The translations under genes and the position numbers were made by a program. From Mycobacteriaceae bacterium (GTDB lineage: Bacteria > Actinomycetota > Actinomycetes > Mycobacteriales > Mycobacteriaceae), in assembly GCA_019749805.1 (NCBI GenBank), contig JAIEPH010000022.1, forward strand, positions 124,001 to 188,000: a stretch of 64,000 nucleotides of DNA, given 5' to 3'. Of this stretch, positions 44,397 through 53,396 are shown piece by piece. The first letter of the stretch is position 1. The number at the start of each line of letters is the position of its first letter. The notes beneath the pieces are model-generated. The model made no database searches. It saw nothing but the letters and a program-made list of their open reading frames with translations, and was not told the origin of the DNA.

Positions 44397-44534
44397 CCGC
44401 TATCCGACGTTGACGAACCGGCTCCCGGCGTATGCTCAGGAAATCGGCGGTACTTCGTCATATGATCGTTCAAGATCGTGTCGTCGTCGATTCGCAGTAT
44501 CTGGCCGGTTAACGGTCAAGACGGGAGCGTCGCA

Positions 44535-45020
44535 ATGACGCTGATCCAGCCTTCCCCCAACGATGTCACCAGTGCGCCGCGCTCTTCTCCGGAACACACG
44601 CCCCGATTGCGCTTGAAGCCCAAGGGCCGCATAAGCGGATACGTAGACGGCGCGTGGTGGCCGCACAGCGACGACCTCTCCACACAGCTGCCAGATCTGT
44701 TGGCAGTGCTCTCCGTTCGCCTCGGTCCCATTGATCGAGTGTTGTTCAACATCAATGAATGGGTCACGCCGCCCAAGAAACTCTCCATCGGCGGGAGAGC
44801 GGTTCGACTTGACGGCTACCAACGTCAGCCGGTCCACACGATCGAAGTTCTCGGCTTAAGCGGCGGGGGCAAAATCGCCCTACTCGTCGTTCCCGCGGAC
44901 TGCGACCCGGACGAGGCGCACGCCACGCTGATGGCCGCCGCGACACCGCACGACACCTCGACTGTCGACGGGCTTCTACTCATGACCGCGCGTCATGCAG
45001 AACAGACAAGGAAGATGTGA
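44535..45020 (+). CDS. DUF5994 family protein
   Basis: 161 aa from ATG 44535 (CGGGAG 8 nt upstream). Typical sequence: RLRLKPKGRISGYVDGAWW, PHSDDLSTQLPDLLAVLSVR, VLFNINEWVTPPKKLSIGGR, LLVVPADCDPDEAHATL. DUF5994 proteins are small soluble actinobacterial proteins of unknown function, often stress-induced. The stop overlaps the next short gene (TGATG), so this heads an operon of at least two genes that may extend to the glycosyltransferase cluster. Confidence 0.75.
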   Translation: MTLIQPSPNDVTSAPRSSPEHTPRLRLKPKGRISGYVDGAWWPHSDDLSTQLPDLLAVLSVRLGPIDRVLFNINEWVTPPKKLSIGGRAVRLDGYQRQPVHTIEVLGLSGGGKIALLVVPADCDPDEAHATLMAAATPHDTSTVDGLLLMTARHAEQTRKM

Positions 45021-45178
45021 TGACTTCACCGATAATGTTCCGCACGCCCTACGACATTCGTGTCGACCTCGTCAAGGAAACCATCATGGAGCGCGCCAAG
45101 CTCGATGACAAAGATGCAGCCGACCTGGCTGCAGACATCCTCAAGGCGTTGACCTCAATTCCCGAGAAGATGCGCTGA
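45020..45178 (+). CDS. 52-aa hypothetical protein
   Basis: ATG 45020 shares a base with the DUF5994 stop. The product reads MTSPIMFRTPYDIRVDLVK, then a helical part (IMERAKLDDKDAADLAADIL) and ends ALTSIPEKMR. It looks like a small helical regulator or partner protein; family not recognised. Clean translational coupling and normal codon use support it. It ends 11 nt before the next ORF, the GT4 gene. Confidence 0.6.
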   Translation: MTSPIMFRTPYDIRVDLVKETIMERAKLDDKDAADLAADILKALTSIPEKMR

Positions 45179-45189
45179 ACGCAGCGACC

Positions 45190-46431
45190 ATGACGGTCGA
45201 CGGCGACCAGAAGGTCTGGTTACGCCGGTACCAACCGCACGTCTGGATCAACTTGAAACTCATAGCGACTCTTCCTTCATTGACTGATTCCGTTGTCGAA
45301 CAACCACTTTCCCATCCAGTGCGCTTCGGAATCCTCACCACGTATCCACCGACTGTGTGCGGACTCGCTACCTTCAGCGCGGCACTGGCCAAAGGATTGA
45401 CCGCCGATGGCGCCGAGGTCAGCGTGGTGCGTGTGGCCGATGGATCGTCATCCTCGAGCGCCCGCGTCGTCGGGGAGCTGATCGCCGACTCCCCGGCATC
45501 TGTGTCCGCGGCTTCGGAATTGCTCAACCAAAGCGACGTCGCGATCATCCAGCATGAGTACGGCATCTACGGCGGTGTCGACGGGGACGATGTCGTCGAC
45601 GTCATCGAGGGACTGCGCGTACCGTCGATCGTGGTCGCTCACACTGTCCTGAAAGAGCCTACGGCACACCAGCGGTCAGTTCTCGAGGCCGTCACGGCGG
45701 CAGCGGATCGCGTGGTGGTGATGTCGGAGGCGGCCAGTGAACGACTGTGCCTGACCTTCAATGTCGACCGCCGGAAGATCGTCACCATTCCGCACGGCGC
45801 GGCCGTCCCAAACAACGCTGCGGTGAAGCAGGCGGGCAGACCCACCTTGCTGACCTGGGGTCTCTTGGGCCCGGGTAAGGGTATCGAGAGGGTGATCGGC
45901 GCAATGGGTTCGCTTGCGCATCTTTCCGGTCGCCCGCGGTACCTCGTCGCCGGGCAGACGCATCCCAAAGTGCTTGTCGCACAGGGCGAGGCGTACCGCA
46001 ACGGATGTATCGAGCAGGCGCGTCGCAGCGGTCTGGCCGACTCCGTCTTCTTCGACCCCGATTATCGCGACGTTGCTTCCCTGAGCGCTCTCGCTCAGTC
46101 CGCAAGCGTGGTGGTCCTTCCTTATGACTCCACCGATCAGGTCACTTCCGGCGTGCTGGTGGACGCCATCGCCAGTGGCCGGCCGGTCGTCGCCACGGCC
46201 TTCCCCCACGCCAACGAGCTTCTGGCCAGCGGGGCGGGCATCGTTGTCGACCACAGCGATCACGAGGCGCTGGCGCAGGCGCTGCGAAAGGTCATCACCG
46301 ACCCTCGCGTGGCAGGCTCCATGGCCGCCGAGGCCCGCCGACTCGCGCCGACGATGTCGTGGCGAGTGGTGGCCGGTGCGTATCTGCACCTGGCGCACCG
46401 CGTGCTCGGCGAACGGCCGGTGTTCGCGTGA
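45190..46431 (+). CDS. GT4-family glycosyltransferase
   Basis: 413 aa GT-B enzyme; the first ~40 residues may not be translated because no good ribosome site precedes ATG 45190. N-terminal donor-binding half with RFGILTTYPPTVCGLATFSA and VAIIQHEYGIYGG; C-terminal half with LLTWGLLGPGKGIERVIGAM, VLPYDSTDQVTSGVLVDAIA and ATAFPHANELLASGAG, the GT4 pattern with the nucleotide-contact Glu. It probably transfers a hexose (mannose-type) to a glycan. It is followed, with overlapping stops and starts, by a glycosidase-like gene and a GH130 gene. A paralogue lies at 52220. Confidence 0.85.
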   Translation: MTVDGDQKVWLRRYQPHVWINLKLIATLPSLTDSVVEQPLSHPVRFGILTTYPPTVCGLATFSAALAKGLTADGAEVSVVRVADGSSSSSARVVGELIADSPASVSAASELLNQSDVAIIQHEYGIYGGVDGDDVVDVIEGLRVPSIVVAHTVLKEPTAHQRSVLEAVTAAADRVVVMSEAASERLCLTFNVDRRKIVTIPHGAAVPNNAAVKQAGRPTLLTWGLLGPGKGIERVIGAMGSLAHLSGRPRYLVAGQTHPKVLVAQGEAYRNGCIEQARRSGLADSVFFDPDYRDVASLSALAQSASVVVLPYDSTDQVTSGVLVDAIASGRPVVATAFPHANELLASGAGIVVDHSDHEALAQALRKVITDPRVAGSMAAEARRLAPTMSWRVVAGAYLHLAHRVLGERPVFA

Positions 46432-47450
46432 CCGCCACCATCCCCGCCCCGGTATTCGACCACCTGCAGCGGATGACAGACCATCGCGGCACGTTCGAGC
46501 ACGCGCGGTTGACCGAGCCTGATCCGGAGCACGGCTATTGCACCGACGACGTGGCGCGGGTGCTGGTGGTCACGACTCGACAGCCCGGACTCGAACGCAC
46601 ACTCAACGGCATCGCGGGAGTCGCACTGCGGTTCCTCGGCGAGGCGCAGGCTCTCACCGGCGCCTGCCGCAACCGGATGGACAGCAAGGGCATCTGGACC
46701 GACGAGCCCGCCGTGGAGGACGCCTGGGGGCGGTGCCTGTGGGGTCTGGGAACCGCAGCCGCGCACAGTGACGTCGCCTGGGCCCGACAATCGGCGATCA
46801 TGCAGTTCGAGCGCGGTGCACAGGAGCGGTCGCCATGGCCGCGGGCGATGGCGTTCGCCGCGCTGGGCGCCGCCGAGATGCTCGCGTTCGATCCCGAAAA
46901 TCGGGCGGCGCGGCTACTGATCATCGATTACGCGGCCTCGCTCGCCGAACCGAACGGTGACCCGGCGTGGCCGTGGCCCGAGCCGCGACTCACCTATGCG
47001 AACGCGGTCCTGCCCGAGGCGATGATCGCGACAGGGGCCGTGCTCGAGGACGAGTCGCTGCGACAACGCGGCCTGGATCTGTTGGCGTGGCTGCTCGATG
47101 TGGAAACGACCCACGGTCAGCTCTCGGTCACTCCGGTGGCAGGCAGAGGACCCGGCGAGAAAGGGCCCGCGTTCGATCAGCAGCCGATCGAGGTGTCCAC
47201 GCTCGCCGATGCCTGCGCCCGTGCGGCCACCGTCGACGACGATGCGATGTGGCCGGATGCCGTCCGTACCGCGGCGGCATGGTTCCAGGGTGCCAACGAC
47301 GCAGGACAGCTGATGTGGGACCCGGCCACCGGTGGCGGGTTCGACGGCTTGCAGGCCGACGCGGTGAACCGCAACCAGGGCGCGGAGTCGACGCTCGCCG
47401 TGCTTTCGACGCTGCAGCACGCGCAACGCTTTTCCGCAGTGCCGCAATGA
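46428..47450 (+). CDS. Alpha/alpha-barrel glycosidase-like protein
   Basis: 340 aa from GTG 46428, which overlaps the GT4 stop (GTGA). Sequence features of six-hairpin glycosidase-like proteins: EHARLTEPDPEHGYCTDDVA, ALRFLGEAQALTGACRNRMD, WTDEPAVEDAWGRCLWGLG, AMAFAALGAAEMLAFDPE, and the GGGFDGLQADAVNRNQGAES end. The operon GT4/alpha-alpha protein/GH130 is seen in other actinobacteria and suggests synthesis or turnover of a mannose-containing glycan. Catalytic residues cannot be assigned with confidence. Start of the next gene overlaps by 4 nt. Confidence 0.75.
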   Translation: MTATIPAPVFDHLQRMTDHRGTFEHARLTEPDPEHGYCTDDVARVLVVTTRQPGLERTLNGIAGVALRFLGEAQALTGACRNRMDSKGIWTDEPAVEDAWGRCLWGLGTAAAHSDVAWARQSAIMQFERGAQERSPWPRAMAFAALGAAEMLAFDPENRAARLLIIDYAASLAEPNGDPAWPWPEPRLTYANAVLPEAMIATGAVLEDESLRQRGLDLLAWLLDVETTHGQLSVTPVAGRGPGEKGPAFDQQPIEVSTLADACARAATVDDDAMWPDAVRTAAAWFQGANDAGQLMWDPATGGGFDGLQADAVNRNQGAESTLAVLSTLQHAQRFSAVPQ

Positions 47451-48925
47451 CTTCGGTGAAGGTCGGGCTTGTCACACGCAGCCCGCTCCGACTCGCCGCC
47501 GATTCGTCGCGGGTCATCACCCGATTGTTCGTCCCCGGGCAGGAGGGCTTCGAGCATGAGGACTCCCGCGCGGGCGCGGTGCTGCGGCGCATCCTGGCGC
47601 TGGACGAGAACGACGTCCGCGTGTCGCTGGACGATGTCGTCACGCGCTTCGGTTGGCGGCACCGCGACCTGATCGGCGTATTTCATGCCCATGCTCGTGA
47701 ACTTGCCGATCGGCTGGACGCGGGGCGCGAACTGTCCGAAGCACGAATGATGTTGCTGGGCGCGACGTTCACGAGCGAGTACGCCATCGAAGGGGCGGCC
47801 CTGTGCAATCCCAGCATGGTGGCCCACCCGGACCAGGCGGGCACACCGGCCGGCAGCCTGAGATTCGTGATGAGCGTGCGTGGCATCGGGGAGGGGCACG
47901 TATCGTCGATCGGTTTCCGTACCGGCCTCATCGATGCCACAGGTGCGGTGACGATCGATGCTGCGGCTCCGTTCGCCACCGCGGGCAAGGCGGTGCCGGT
48001 GCTGCTGGACGCCGCGGTCCTACGTGCTGAGCTCTCTCGTCTGCACGATGCCGGAGAAGGCGCCGATTACGTCCTCAACGCGCTCGGCGACCGCTTCACA
48101 CGGAACGACCTCGAAGAGCAGCTCGACAGACTTCAGAAGCATCGGAGGACGCGTGGTCATGCGTCCGAGACGATTTCGCGGATTCGGACGATCGCCGACC
48201 GTACATACGGCATCGATTTCGCCGAGGCCATCCCGCTCGTCGAGCGGATTCTGTGGCCGGCAATGGGTGCCGAGGCTGGTGGTATGGAGGACGCGCGCTT
48301 CGTCCGGTTCGTTGATGACGACGAGTCGGTCACCTTCTACGCGAGCTACACGGCGTACAGCGGAACGCATATCAGCCAGCAGTTGCTCGCGACGAAGGAT
48401 TTCGCATCGTTCAGCACCTCGCCGTTGGTCGGCTCTGCGGCCGCCAACAAGGGTTTGGCGCTGTTCCCCCGCCGCTTCCGCGGTCAATTCGCTGCCATGT
48501 CGAGGTCTGACCGCGAATCGAATTCGTTTGCGTACTCGGACTCCCCGCAGATCTGGACCGAATCCGTGCCCTGTCAGCACCCGACTCAGGCGTGGGAGGC
48601 CCTGCAACTCGGAAACTGCGGGCCGCCCATCGAAACCGACGCGGGGTGGTTGATGCTCACGCACGGTGTCGGACCGATGCGGACATACCGGATCGGAGCG
48701 ATATTGCTCGATCTGGAGAATCCCTCGCGGATAATCGCCGCGCTCAAAGATCCGCTGGTGAGTCCGGGTGCCGACGAGCAGGACGGCTACGTTCCGAATG
48801 TCGTCTACTCGTGTGGCGCCCTTGTGCATGCCGGAATCCTGGTGGTGCCCTATGGAATCGGGGATGCGGCTATCGGTTTCGCGACCGTCCCGCTGTCAGA
48901 ACTTCTCGACGCAATGAACCGCTGA
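47447..48925 (+). CDS. GH130-like beta-mannoside phosphorylase
   Basis: 492 aa from ATG 47447 (ATGA overlap). The five-bladed propeller of GH130 is recognisable: EGAALCNPSMVAHPDQAGTP, FVMSVRGIGEGHVSSIGFRT, GMEDARFVRFVDDDESVTFY, ESVPCQHPTQAWEALQLGNC, TDAGWLMLTHGVGPMRTYRI and YVPNVVYSCGALVHAG. GH130 enzymes cleave beta-mannosides with phosphate and release mannose 1-phosphate. An N-terminal ~110-residue extension (RLFVPGQEGFEHEDSRAG) is longer than in many members. In the operon it would recycle glycan made by the GT4. Cytoplasmic. Confidence 0.82.
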   Translation: MTSVKVGLVTRSPLRLAADSSRVITRLFVPGQEGFEHEDSRAGAVLRRILALDENDVRVSLDDVVTRFGWRHRDLIGVFHAHARELADRLDAGRELSEARMMLLGATFTSEYAIEGAALCNPSMVAHPDQAGTPAGSLRFVMSVRGIGEGHVSSIGFRTGLIDATGAVTIDAAAPFATAGKAVPVLLDAAVLRAELSRLHDAGEGADYVLNALGDRFTRNDLEEQLDRLQKHRRTRGHASETISRIRTIADRTYGIDFAEAIPLVERILWPAMGAEAGGMEDARFVRFVDDDESVTFYASYTAYSGTHISQQLLATKDFASFSTSPLVGSAAANKGLALFPRRFRGQFAAMSRSDRESNSFAYSDSPQIWTESVPCQHPTQAWEALQLGNCGPPIETDAGWLMLTHGVGPMRTYRIGAILLDLENPSRIIAALKDPLVSPGADEQDGYVPNVVYSCGALVHAGILVVPYGIGDAAIGFATVPLSELLDAMNR

Positions 48926-48954
48926 AATCACCATCTGAGTAGACGGAGTGCACG

Positions 48955-49368
48955 ATGAGCGAAGCTGATGACCAACGACAAAAGGCGTTTCGCGAGAACG
49001 TGATCCACGTGGGATCAGGCTTCCTAGCGAAGGAGCATCCGCACGTGCTGGATGTGTTGGCGACGCTAGCGCCCCATTTGGGGAGGTGGGATCCGAGCCA
49101 GGTGGACATCGAAGTCACCCTGCAGGACCGCGGCGGCAAGCAGCAGCGGGTCACCCTGCGGACGAGCCTGCCCGGCCGTCCACAGCTGGTGGCGGTCGCC
49201 GACAACCCGGACCTCACCCGCGCGTTGAGCGATGCGAAGCGCGAGTTGATCGGGCAGCTCGAACACCAGAAGTCGGAGCGCGAACCGATGCACAACCGCC
49301 GGCTTCGGGACGCAACGATAAGGCATCCGGACACGACCGAACCGCCCGATGTCGCTCATATGCCCTGA
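48955..49368 (+). CDS. HPF/RaiA-like ribosome-associated protein
   Basis: 137 aa, ATG with GACGGAG upstream. Sequence resembles the S30AE/HPF domain: VLDVLATLAPHLGRWDPSQV, DIEVTLQDRGGKQQRVTLRT, AVADNPDLTRALSDAKRELI, QLEHQKSEREPMHNRR, with a basic C-terminal tail. Proteins of this type bind the 30S subunit and stall ribosomes in stress. The RaiA-type start of the domain is weak, so this is a divergent member. It lies 29 nt after the GH130 gene, probably in the same operon. Confidence 0.65.
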   Translation: MSEADDQRQKAFRENVIHVGSGFLAKEHPHVLDVLATLAPHLGRWDPSQVDIEVTLQDRGGKQQRVTLRTSLPGRPQLVAVADNPDLTRALSDAKRELIGQLEHQKSEREPMHNRRLRDATIRHPDTTEPPDVAHMP

Positions 49369-49419
49369 TACGCATACCGATTCACGTGTAGGCTCGACAC
49401 AATCCGATCGTGTAGTCCG

Positions 49420-50466
49420 CTAACCCAACTGAGCGACCAGGGCCGCCGTCACCTCGACCGTCGACGCGGACCCGCCCAGATCGCCGGTGCGGGTCTCCGG
49501 CTTCGCCAACGTCGCTTCGATCGCCGCCATCACTGCAGCGGCCGCGTCCATATGTCCCAGGTGCTCGAGCATCAACGCCGCCGACCACACCGCGCCGATC
49601 GGGTTCGCGATCCCGCGGCCCGCGATGTCGGGCGCCGAACCGTGCACCGGCTCGAACATCGACGGGTACTTCTTGGTCGGATCCAGATTGCCCGACGGCG
49701 CAATCCCGATCGACCCCGCGACGGCTGCGGCGAGGTCAGACAGGATGTCGCCGAACAGGTTTGACCCCACCACGACGTCGAAGCGTTGCGGCTGCAACAC
49801 GAACTTCGCGGCCAACGCGTCGATGTGCTCGCTGTCCATCCGGACATCCGGGAAGTGCGCAGCGCGCTCGGCGACCACCTCATCCCAGAACGGCAGCGTG
49901 TGCACGATACCGTTCGACTTCGTCGCCGACGTGACGTATCCGCGCCGCGACCGCGCCAGCTCGAAGGCATAGTCGGCGATCCGACTGACCCCGACACGCG
50001 TGAAAACCGACTCCTGCACGGCCATCTCCTCGGGGAAGCCGCGGTTGAGCCGTCCGCCGATCTCGCTGTACTCGCCCTCGACATTCTCCCGCACCACCAC
50101 GAAGTCCACGTCACCCGGTGCCCGCAGCGGACTTTCGACGCCGTCGAAGACCTTGATCGGGCGCAGGTTGACGTACTGGCGAAACGCCCGCCGAATCGGG
50201 ATCAGCAGTCCCCACAGCGACACGTGGTCCGGTACTCCCGGCCAGCCGACCGCGCCGAGCAGGATCGCGTCGAAGCCGCGCAGCGTGTCGATGGCATCCT
50301 CGGGCATCATCGCCCCGGTCTGGGTGTAGCGCTCACATGACCAGTCGAAGTCCGTGTAGGACAACTCGATTCCGTGCTTGGGGCCGACAGCGTCGAGCAC
50401 TGCGCGAGCCGATGTGATGACTTCGGGTCCGATCCCGTCGCCCGGGATCACCGCGATGGAACTCAT
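49420..50466 (-). CDS. Tartrate/D-malate dehydrogenase (isocitrate/IPMDH superfamily)
   Basis: 348 aa. Motifs: IPGDGIGPEV at the N-terminus, NLRPIKVFDGVESPLR, VVRENVEGEYSEIGGRLNRG, ATKSNGIVHTLPFWDEVV, VGSNLFGDILSDLAA and EPVHGSAPDIAGRGIANPIG. The ENVEGEYS pattern marks the tartrate dehydrogenase/D-malate branch rather than leucine biosynthesis. It oxidises and decarboxylates D-malate or tartrate with NAD. The start overlaps the end of a dicarboxylate transporter gene (ATGA), so substrate uptake and breakdown are co-produced. Confidence 0.87.
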   Translation of the reverse strand: MSSIAVIPGDGIGPEVITSARAVLDAVGPKHGIELSYTDFDWSCERYTQTGAMMPEDAIDTLRGFDAILLGAVGWPGVPDHVSLWGLLIPIRRAFRQYVNLRPIKVFDGVESPLRAPGDVDFVVVRENVEGEYSEIGGRLNRGFPEEMAVQESVFTRVGVSRIADYAFELARSRRGYVTSATKSNGIVHTLPFWDEVVAERAAHFPDVRMDSEHIDALAAKFVLQPQRFDVVVGSNLFGDILSDLAAAVAGSIGIAPSGNLDPTKKYPSMFEPVHGSAPDIAGRGIANPIGAVWSAALMLEHLGHMDAAAAVMAAIEATLAKPETRTGDLGGSASTVEVTAALVAQLG

Positions 50467-52067
50467 CCGCCGAGCCCCAGCAGACCGATCATGATCGGCA
50501 GCAGGATGATGATCAGGATCGCGCCCGCGATGTCGAACGTGATCCCGGATCTGATCATCGTCGTGATCTTGACGACGCCCGAGCCGTAGACGATCGCGTT
50601 CTGCGGCGTCGACACCGGCAGCATGAAGCCGAACGACGCCGCGAACGTCGCCGCCAGGGCCGGCACGAACGGGTTGACGCCTGCGGCCACCGCCACCGGG
50701 ATGATGATCGGGACCACCACCGCGGCGGACGCCGTGTTGCTTGTCGTCTCGGACACGATGATCGCCAGGATCACCGCGAAGATCGTGATCGGCACGATGC
50801 TGGACAGGCCCAGCGCGTCATTGATCGAGGTGCCGATGGTCTCGGCCAGCCCGGTCGAGCTGATCAGTGAGCCGAAGATGATGCCGCTGCCGAACAAGAT
50901 GATGGTGCCCCAGTCGATCTTGGCGGCATCGCTCCACCGCAGCGTGAACTCGCGCTCCTTCCAATCGGTCGGCAGCAGGAAGAGAAGCGCCGCGCCGAAC
51001 ACGGCCACCACACCCTCGTCGAGGCGGTCACTGACGAGCTCGTACGTACTGGAATCGGTGCCGGTGATCAGCGCGAAGATGCCGGGCAGGATCCACAGCG
51101 TCACGGTGATGCCGAACGCGATCAGCGTGTTCTTCTCGGCCCGCGACAGGGAACCGAGCGCCTCGCGCTCCTGCGCGACATACTCGGCCACGCCCTCGAT
51201 CTTCTTGATCTCCGGCTTGTTGAGCCGCAACAGGATAAGCGCCAGCAGCGCGAACATGAGCAGGCAGATCGGGATGGCCATCACCATCCACTGCCCGAAG
51301 CTGATCCGCTCCCCGGTGGCCTCTTCGATCAAGCCGCGGCCAATCAGGTTGGGTGGGCTGCCGACCGGGGTCAACAAGCCACCGACACTGGCGCCGTAGG
51401 CGAGCATCAGCATGATCGCCGCGCCGACCCGCAGCCGCTGCGGATCGAAGTCGGGCTCGACGTCCCCGCGCTTCTGCAGAAGTTTGGCGATGACGGCGAG
51501 GATGCCGATCGCCGTCGGAAGCAGCATCGCCACGGTCGCGGTGTTGGACACGAACGCCGACAGCAGTGCGGTGATCGCACCGAATGCGAGGATCACGCCG
51601 GTGGTGGAGCTGCCGACACCGGGAAGGGACAGGATTCGGAAGGCGAACCGCCGAGCCAGACCGTGTTTGAGCATGGCCTGCGCCAGGATGAACGCGCCGA
51701 TGAAGGTGAAGATCGTCGACGAGCCGAACGGCCCGAGGACGTCGTCGACCGGGGCGACGCCGAGAAACACGGCGACGGCGACGCCGAGCAGACCGCCGAC
51801 GGGGATCGGTATCGCTTCGCTGATCCACAGCGCGATGACACCCAGCAACACAGCCCCGAGAATCTGCTGCTCGCGCGGGATGTCGATGGGGAGAACGAGG
51901 AAGGCGACCGTCAGCAGTGGAGCGAGAAAAAGGCCGACGGTCCGTCGACCCTTCTCGAACCGTTCCTCCTTGGGGGAGAGCTTCTGTTCGCCGAGGCTTC
52001 GATACGTTGCGCTCCCGAGTAGTGCCTTGTCAACATCGGTCGGTTTGACCGGGCTGTCCGTGGTCAT
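50463..52067 (-). CDS. DASS-family (SLC13) dicarboxylate:sodium symporter
   Basis: 534 aa from ATG 52067 (GGAG 8 nt upstream). About 12 membrane segments, with the two sodium/substrate signatures of the family: LLSAFVSNTATVAMLLPTAI (SNT) in the first half and SETTSNTASAAVVVPIII (SNT) in the second, and GGLLTPVGSPPNLIGRG. It carries C4-dicarboxylates such as malate, succinate or tartrate into the cell. The dehydrogenase gene directly downstream overlaps by 4 nt and indicates tartrate or malate as substrate. Confidence 0.88.
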   Translation of the reverse strand: MTTDSPVKPTDVDKALLGSATYRSLGEQKLSPKEERFEKGRRTVGLFLAPLLTVAFLVLPIDIPREQQILGAVLLGVIALWISEAIPIPVGGLLGVAVAVFLGVAPVDDVLGPFGSSTIFTFIGAFILAQAMLKHGLARRFAFRILSLPGVGSSTTGVILAFGAITALLSAFVSNTATVAMLLPTAIGILAVIAKLLQKRGDVEPDFDPQRLRVGAAIMLMLAYGASVGGLLTPVGSPPNLIGRGLIEEATGERISFGQWMVMAIPICLLMFALLALILLRLNKPEIKKIEGVAEYVAQEREALGSLSRAEKNTLIAFGITVTLWILPGIFALITGTDSSTYELVSDRLDEGVVAVFGAALLFLLPTDWKEREFTLRWSDAAKIDWGTIILFGSGIIFGSLISSTGLAETIGTSINDALGLSSIVPITIFAVILAIIVSETTSNTASAAVVVPIIIPVAVAAGVNPFVPALAATFAASFGFMLPVSTPQNAIVYGSGVVKITTMIRSGITFDIAGAILIIILLPIMIGLLGLGG

Positions 52068-52219
52068 GGGGCGGCTCCATCGCTGCAGCTGTGTTCTACA
52101 CCACACTCGTGACGGGGGGAGTTCCTGTAAACCGCGCACCTTAAACATGCCGGGGTTGGACACGGTCGTCGGCGGTCAGGGTGTAACGTCGAGGTGTTGG
52201 GAGCCCAGCCAGTCCGGGA

Positions 52220-53389
52220 ATGTTTCAGCCGATCCTCGCTGATCCGCCGAGCAGACCGCTCACGCCGGACATGCCGGTACTGACCGCAAAGTCTGGACTG
52301 CCCTTGACTGCTCTACCCAACTATCAGCCGATCCTTCCTTATGCTGCGCCGCAACGAATCTCGCGCACCGTCCGATTCGGTGTCTTCGACACCCACACGC
52401 CCCCACCGTGCGGCCTTGCGCGGTTCGCGGCCGGCCTGGCCGCCGCCTTGAGCACCGATGCATCCAGCGCCGATCGGGTGGCTGGCGGCTTGCTCCCGGA
52501 TCAGGTCGACATCGCGATCCTGCAATACCAAGACGGCACGACTCACGATGTGGTCGACATCGTCGCGGCCCTGCACGTCCCGTCGATCGTCGTCATCCAC
52601 ACGGTTCCGAAAGCCCCTACTTCGCAGCAACGTTCGGTGCTCCGGGCGCTCACCGCCGCCGCGGACCATGTGGTCGTGATGTCCGAAGCGGCGCGACAGC
52701 GGCTCAATCTCGGATATGCCGTCGACCGCGAAAAGGTCAGCATGATCCCGCACGGCGCGACCTTGCCGACCGCCCCGCGGGTGAAGCGCCCGAGTAGACC
52801 CACCATTCTGACGTGGGGACTACTGGGTCCGGGTAAGGGCATCGAAAGGGTCATCGACGCAATGCCTTCGCTGGGCGATGTCCCCGGCCGGCCGCGTTAT
52901 GTCATCGCCGGGCCCATGGATCCCGCCATCTCGGAAACCGAAGCCGAGGCGTATCGGGATGCGCGCATCGACCAGGCCAGGCGGCTGGGTGTGGCCGATT
53001 CGGTGTCGTTCGACCCCCGCTATTACGACAAGTCGAGCCTGGCCGAACTGATTCAGCAGGCCTCTGTGGTCGTGTTGCCCTTCGACTCCACGGAACAGGT
53101 GAGCTCGGGTGTGCTCGTCGACGCGGTCGCGAATGGCAGACCCATTGTGGCGACGGCGTTTCCGCATGCCATCGAGCTGCTGAGCAGCGGGGCGGGCATC
53201 GTCGTCGAGCACAACGACGGCGTCGCACTCGCGGCGGCGCTGCGCCAGATCATCACGCAGCCGCGGCTCGCCGGTGCCATGGCGGCCGAGGTTCGTCAAC
53301 GGGCGCCGGAGGTCGCGTGGCCGGTGGTCGCCGCCGCGTACCTGAAGCTGGCGCTACGACACACCGCCGGAACACCCGTCTTGGCCTGA
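52220..53389 (+). CDS. GT4-family glycosyltransferase (paralogue)
   Basis: 389 aa. Shares long blocks with the 45190 protein: RFGVFDTHTPPPCGLARFAA, TILTWGLLGPGKGIERVIDA, VVLPFDSTEQVSSGVLVDAV, ATAFPHAIELLSSGAG. The N-terminal ~45 residues are unrelated and Pro-rich. It is shorter in the loop that in the paralogue carries a Ser-rich segment. A GT-B enzyme of the same group, probably with a related acceptor. It is divergent from the transporter gene, across 150 bp, and convergent with the dehydrogenase-like gene 7 nt away. Confidence 0.83.
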   Translation: MFQPILADPPSRPLTPDMPVLTAKSGLPLTALPNYQPILPYAAPQRISRTVRFGVFDTHTPPPCGLARFAAGLAAALSTDASSADRVAGGLLPDQVDIAILQYQDGTTHDVVDIVAALHVPSIVVIHTVPKAPTSQQRSVLRALTAAADHVVVMSEAARQRLNLGYAVDREKVSMIPHGATLPTAPRVKRPSRPTILTWGLLGPGKGIERVIDAMPSLGDVPGRPRYVIAGPMDPAISETEAEAYRDARIDQARRLGVADSVSFDPRYYDKSSLAELIQQASVVVLPFDSTEQVSSGVLVDAVANGRPIVATAFPHAIELLSSGAGIVVEHNDGVALAAALRQIITQPRLAGAMAAEVRQRAPEVAWPVVAAAYLKLALRHTAGTPVLA

Positions 53390-53396
53390 CCGCCCA

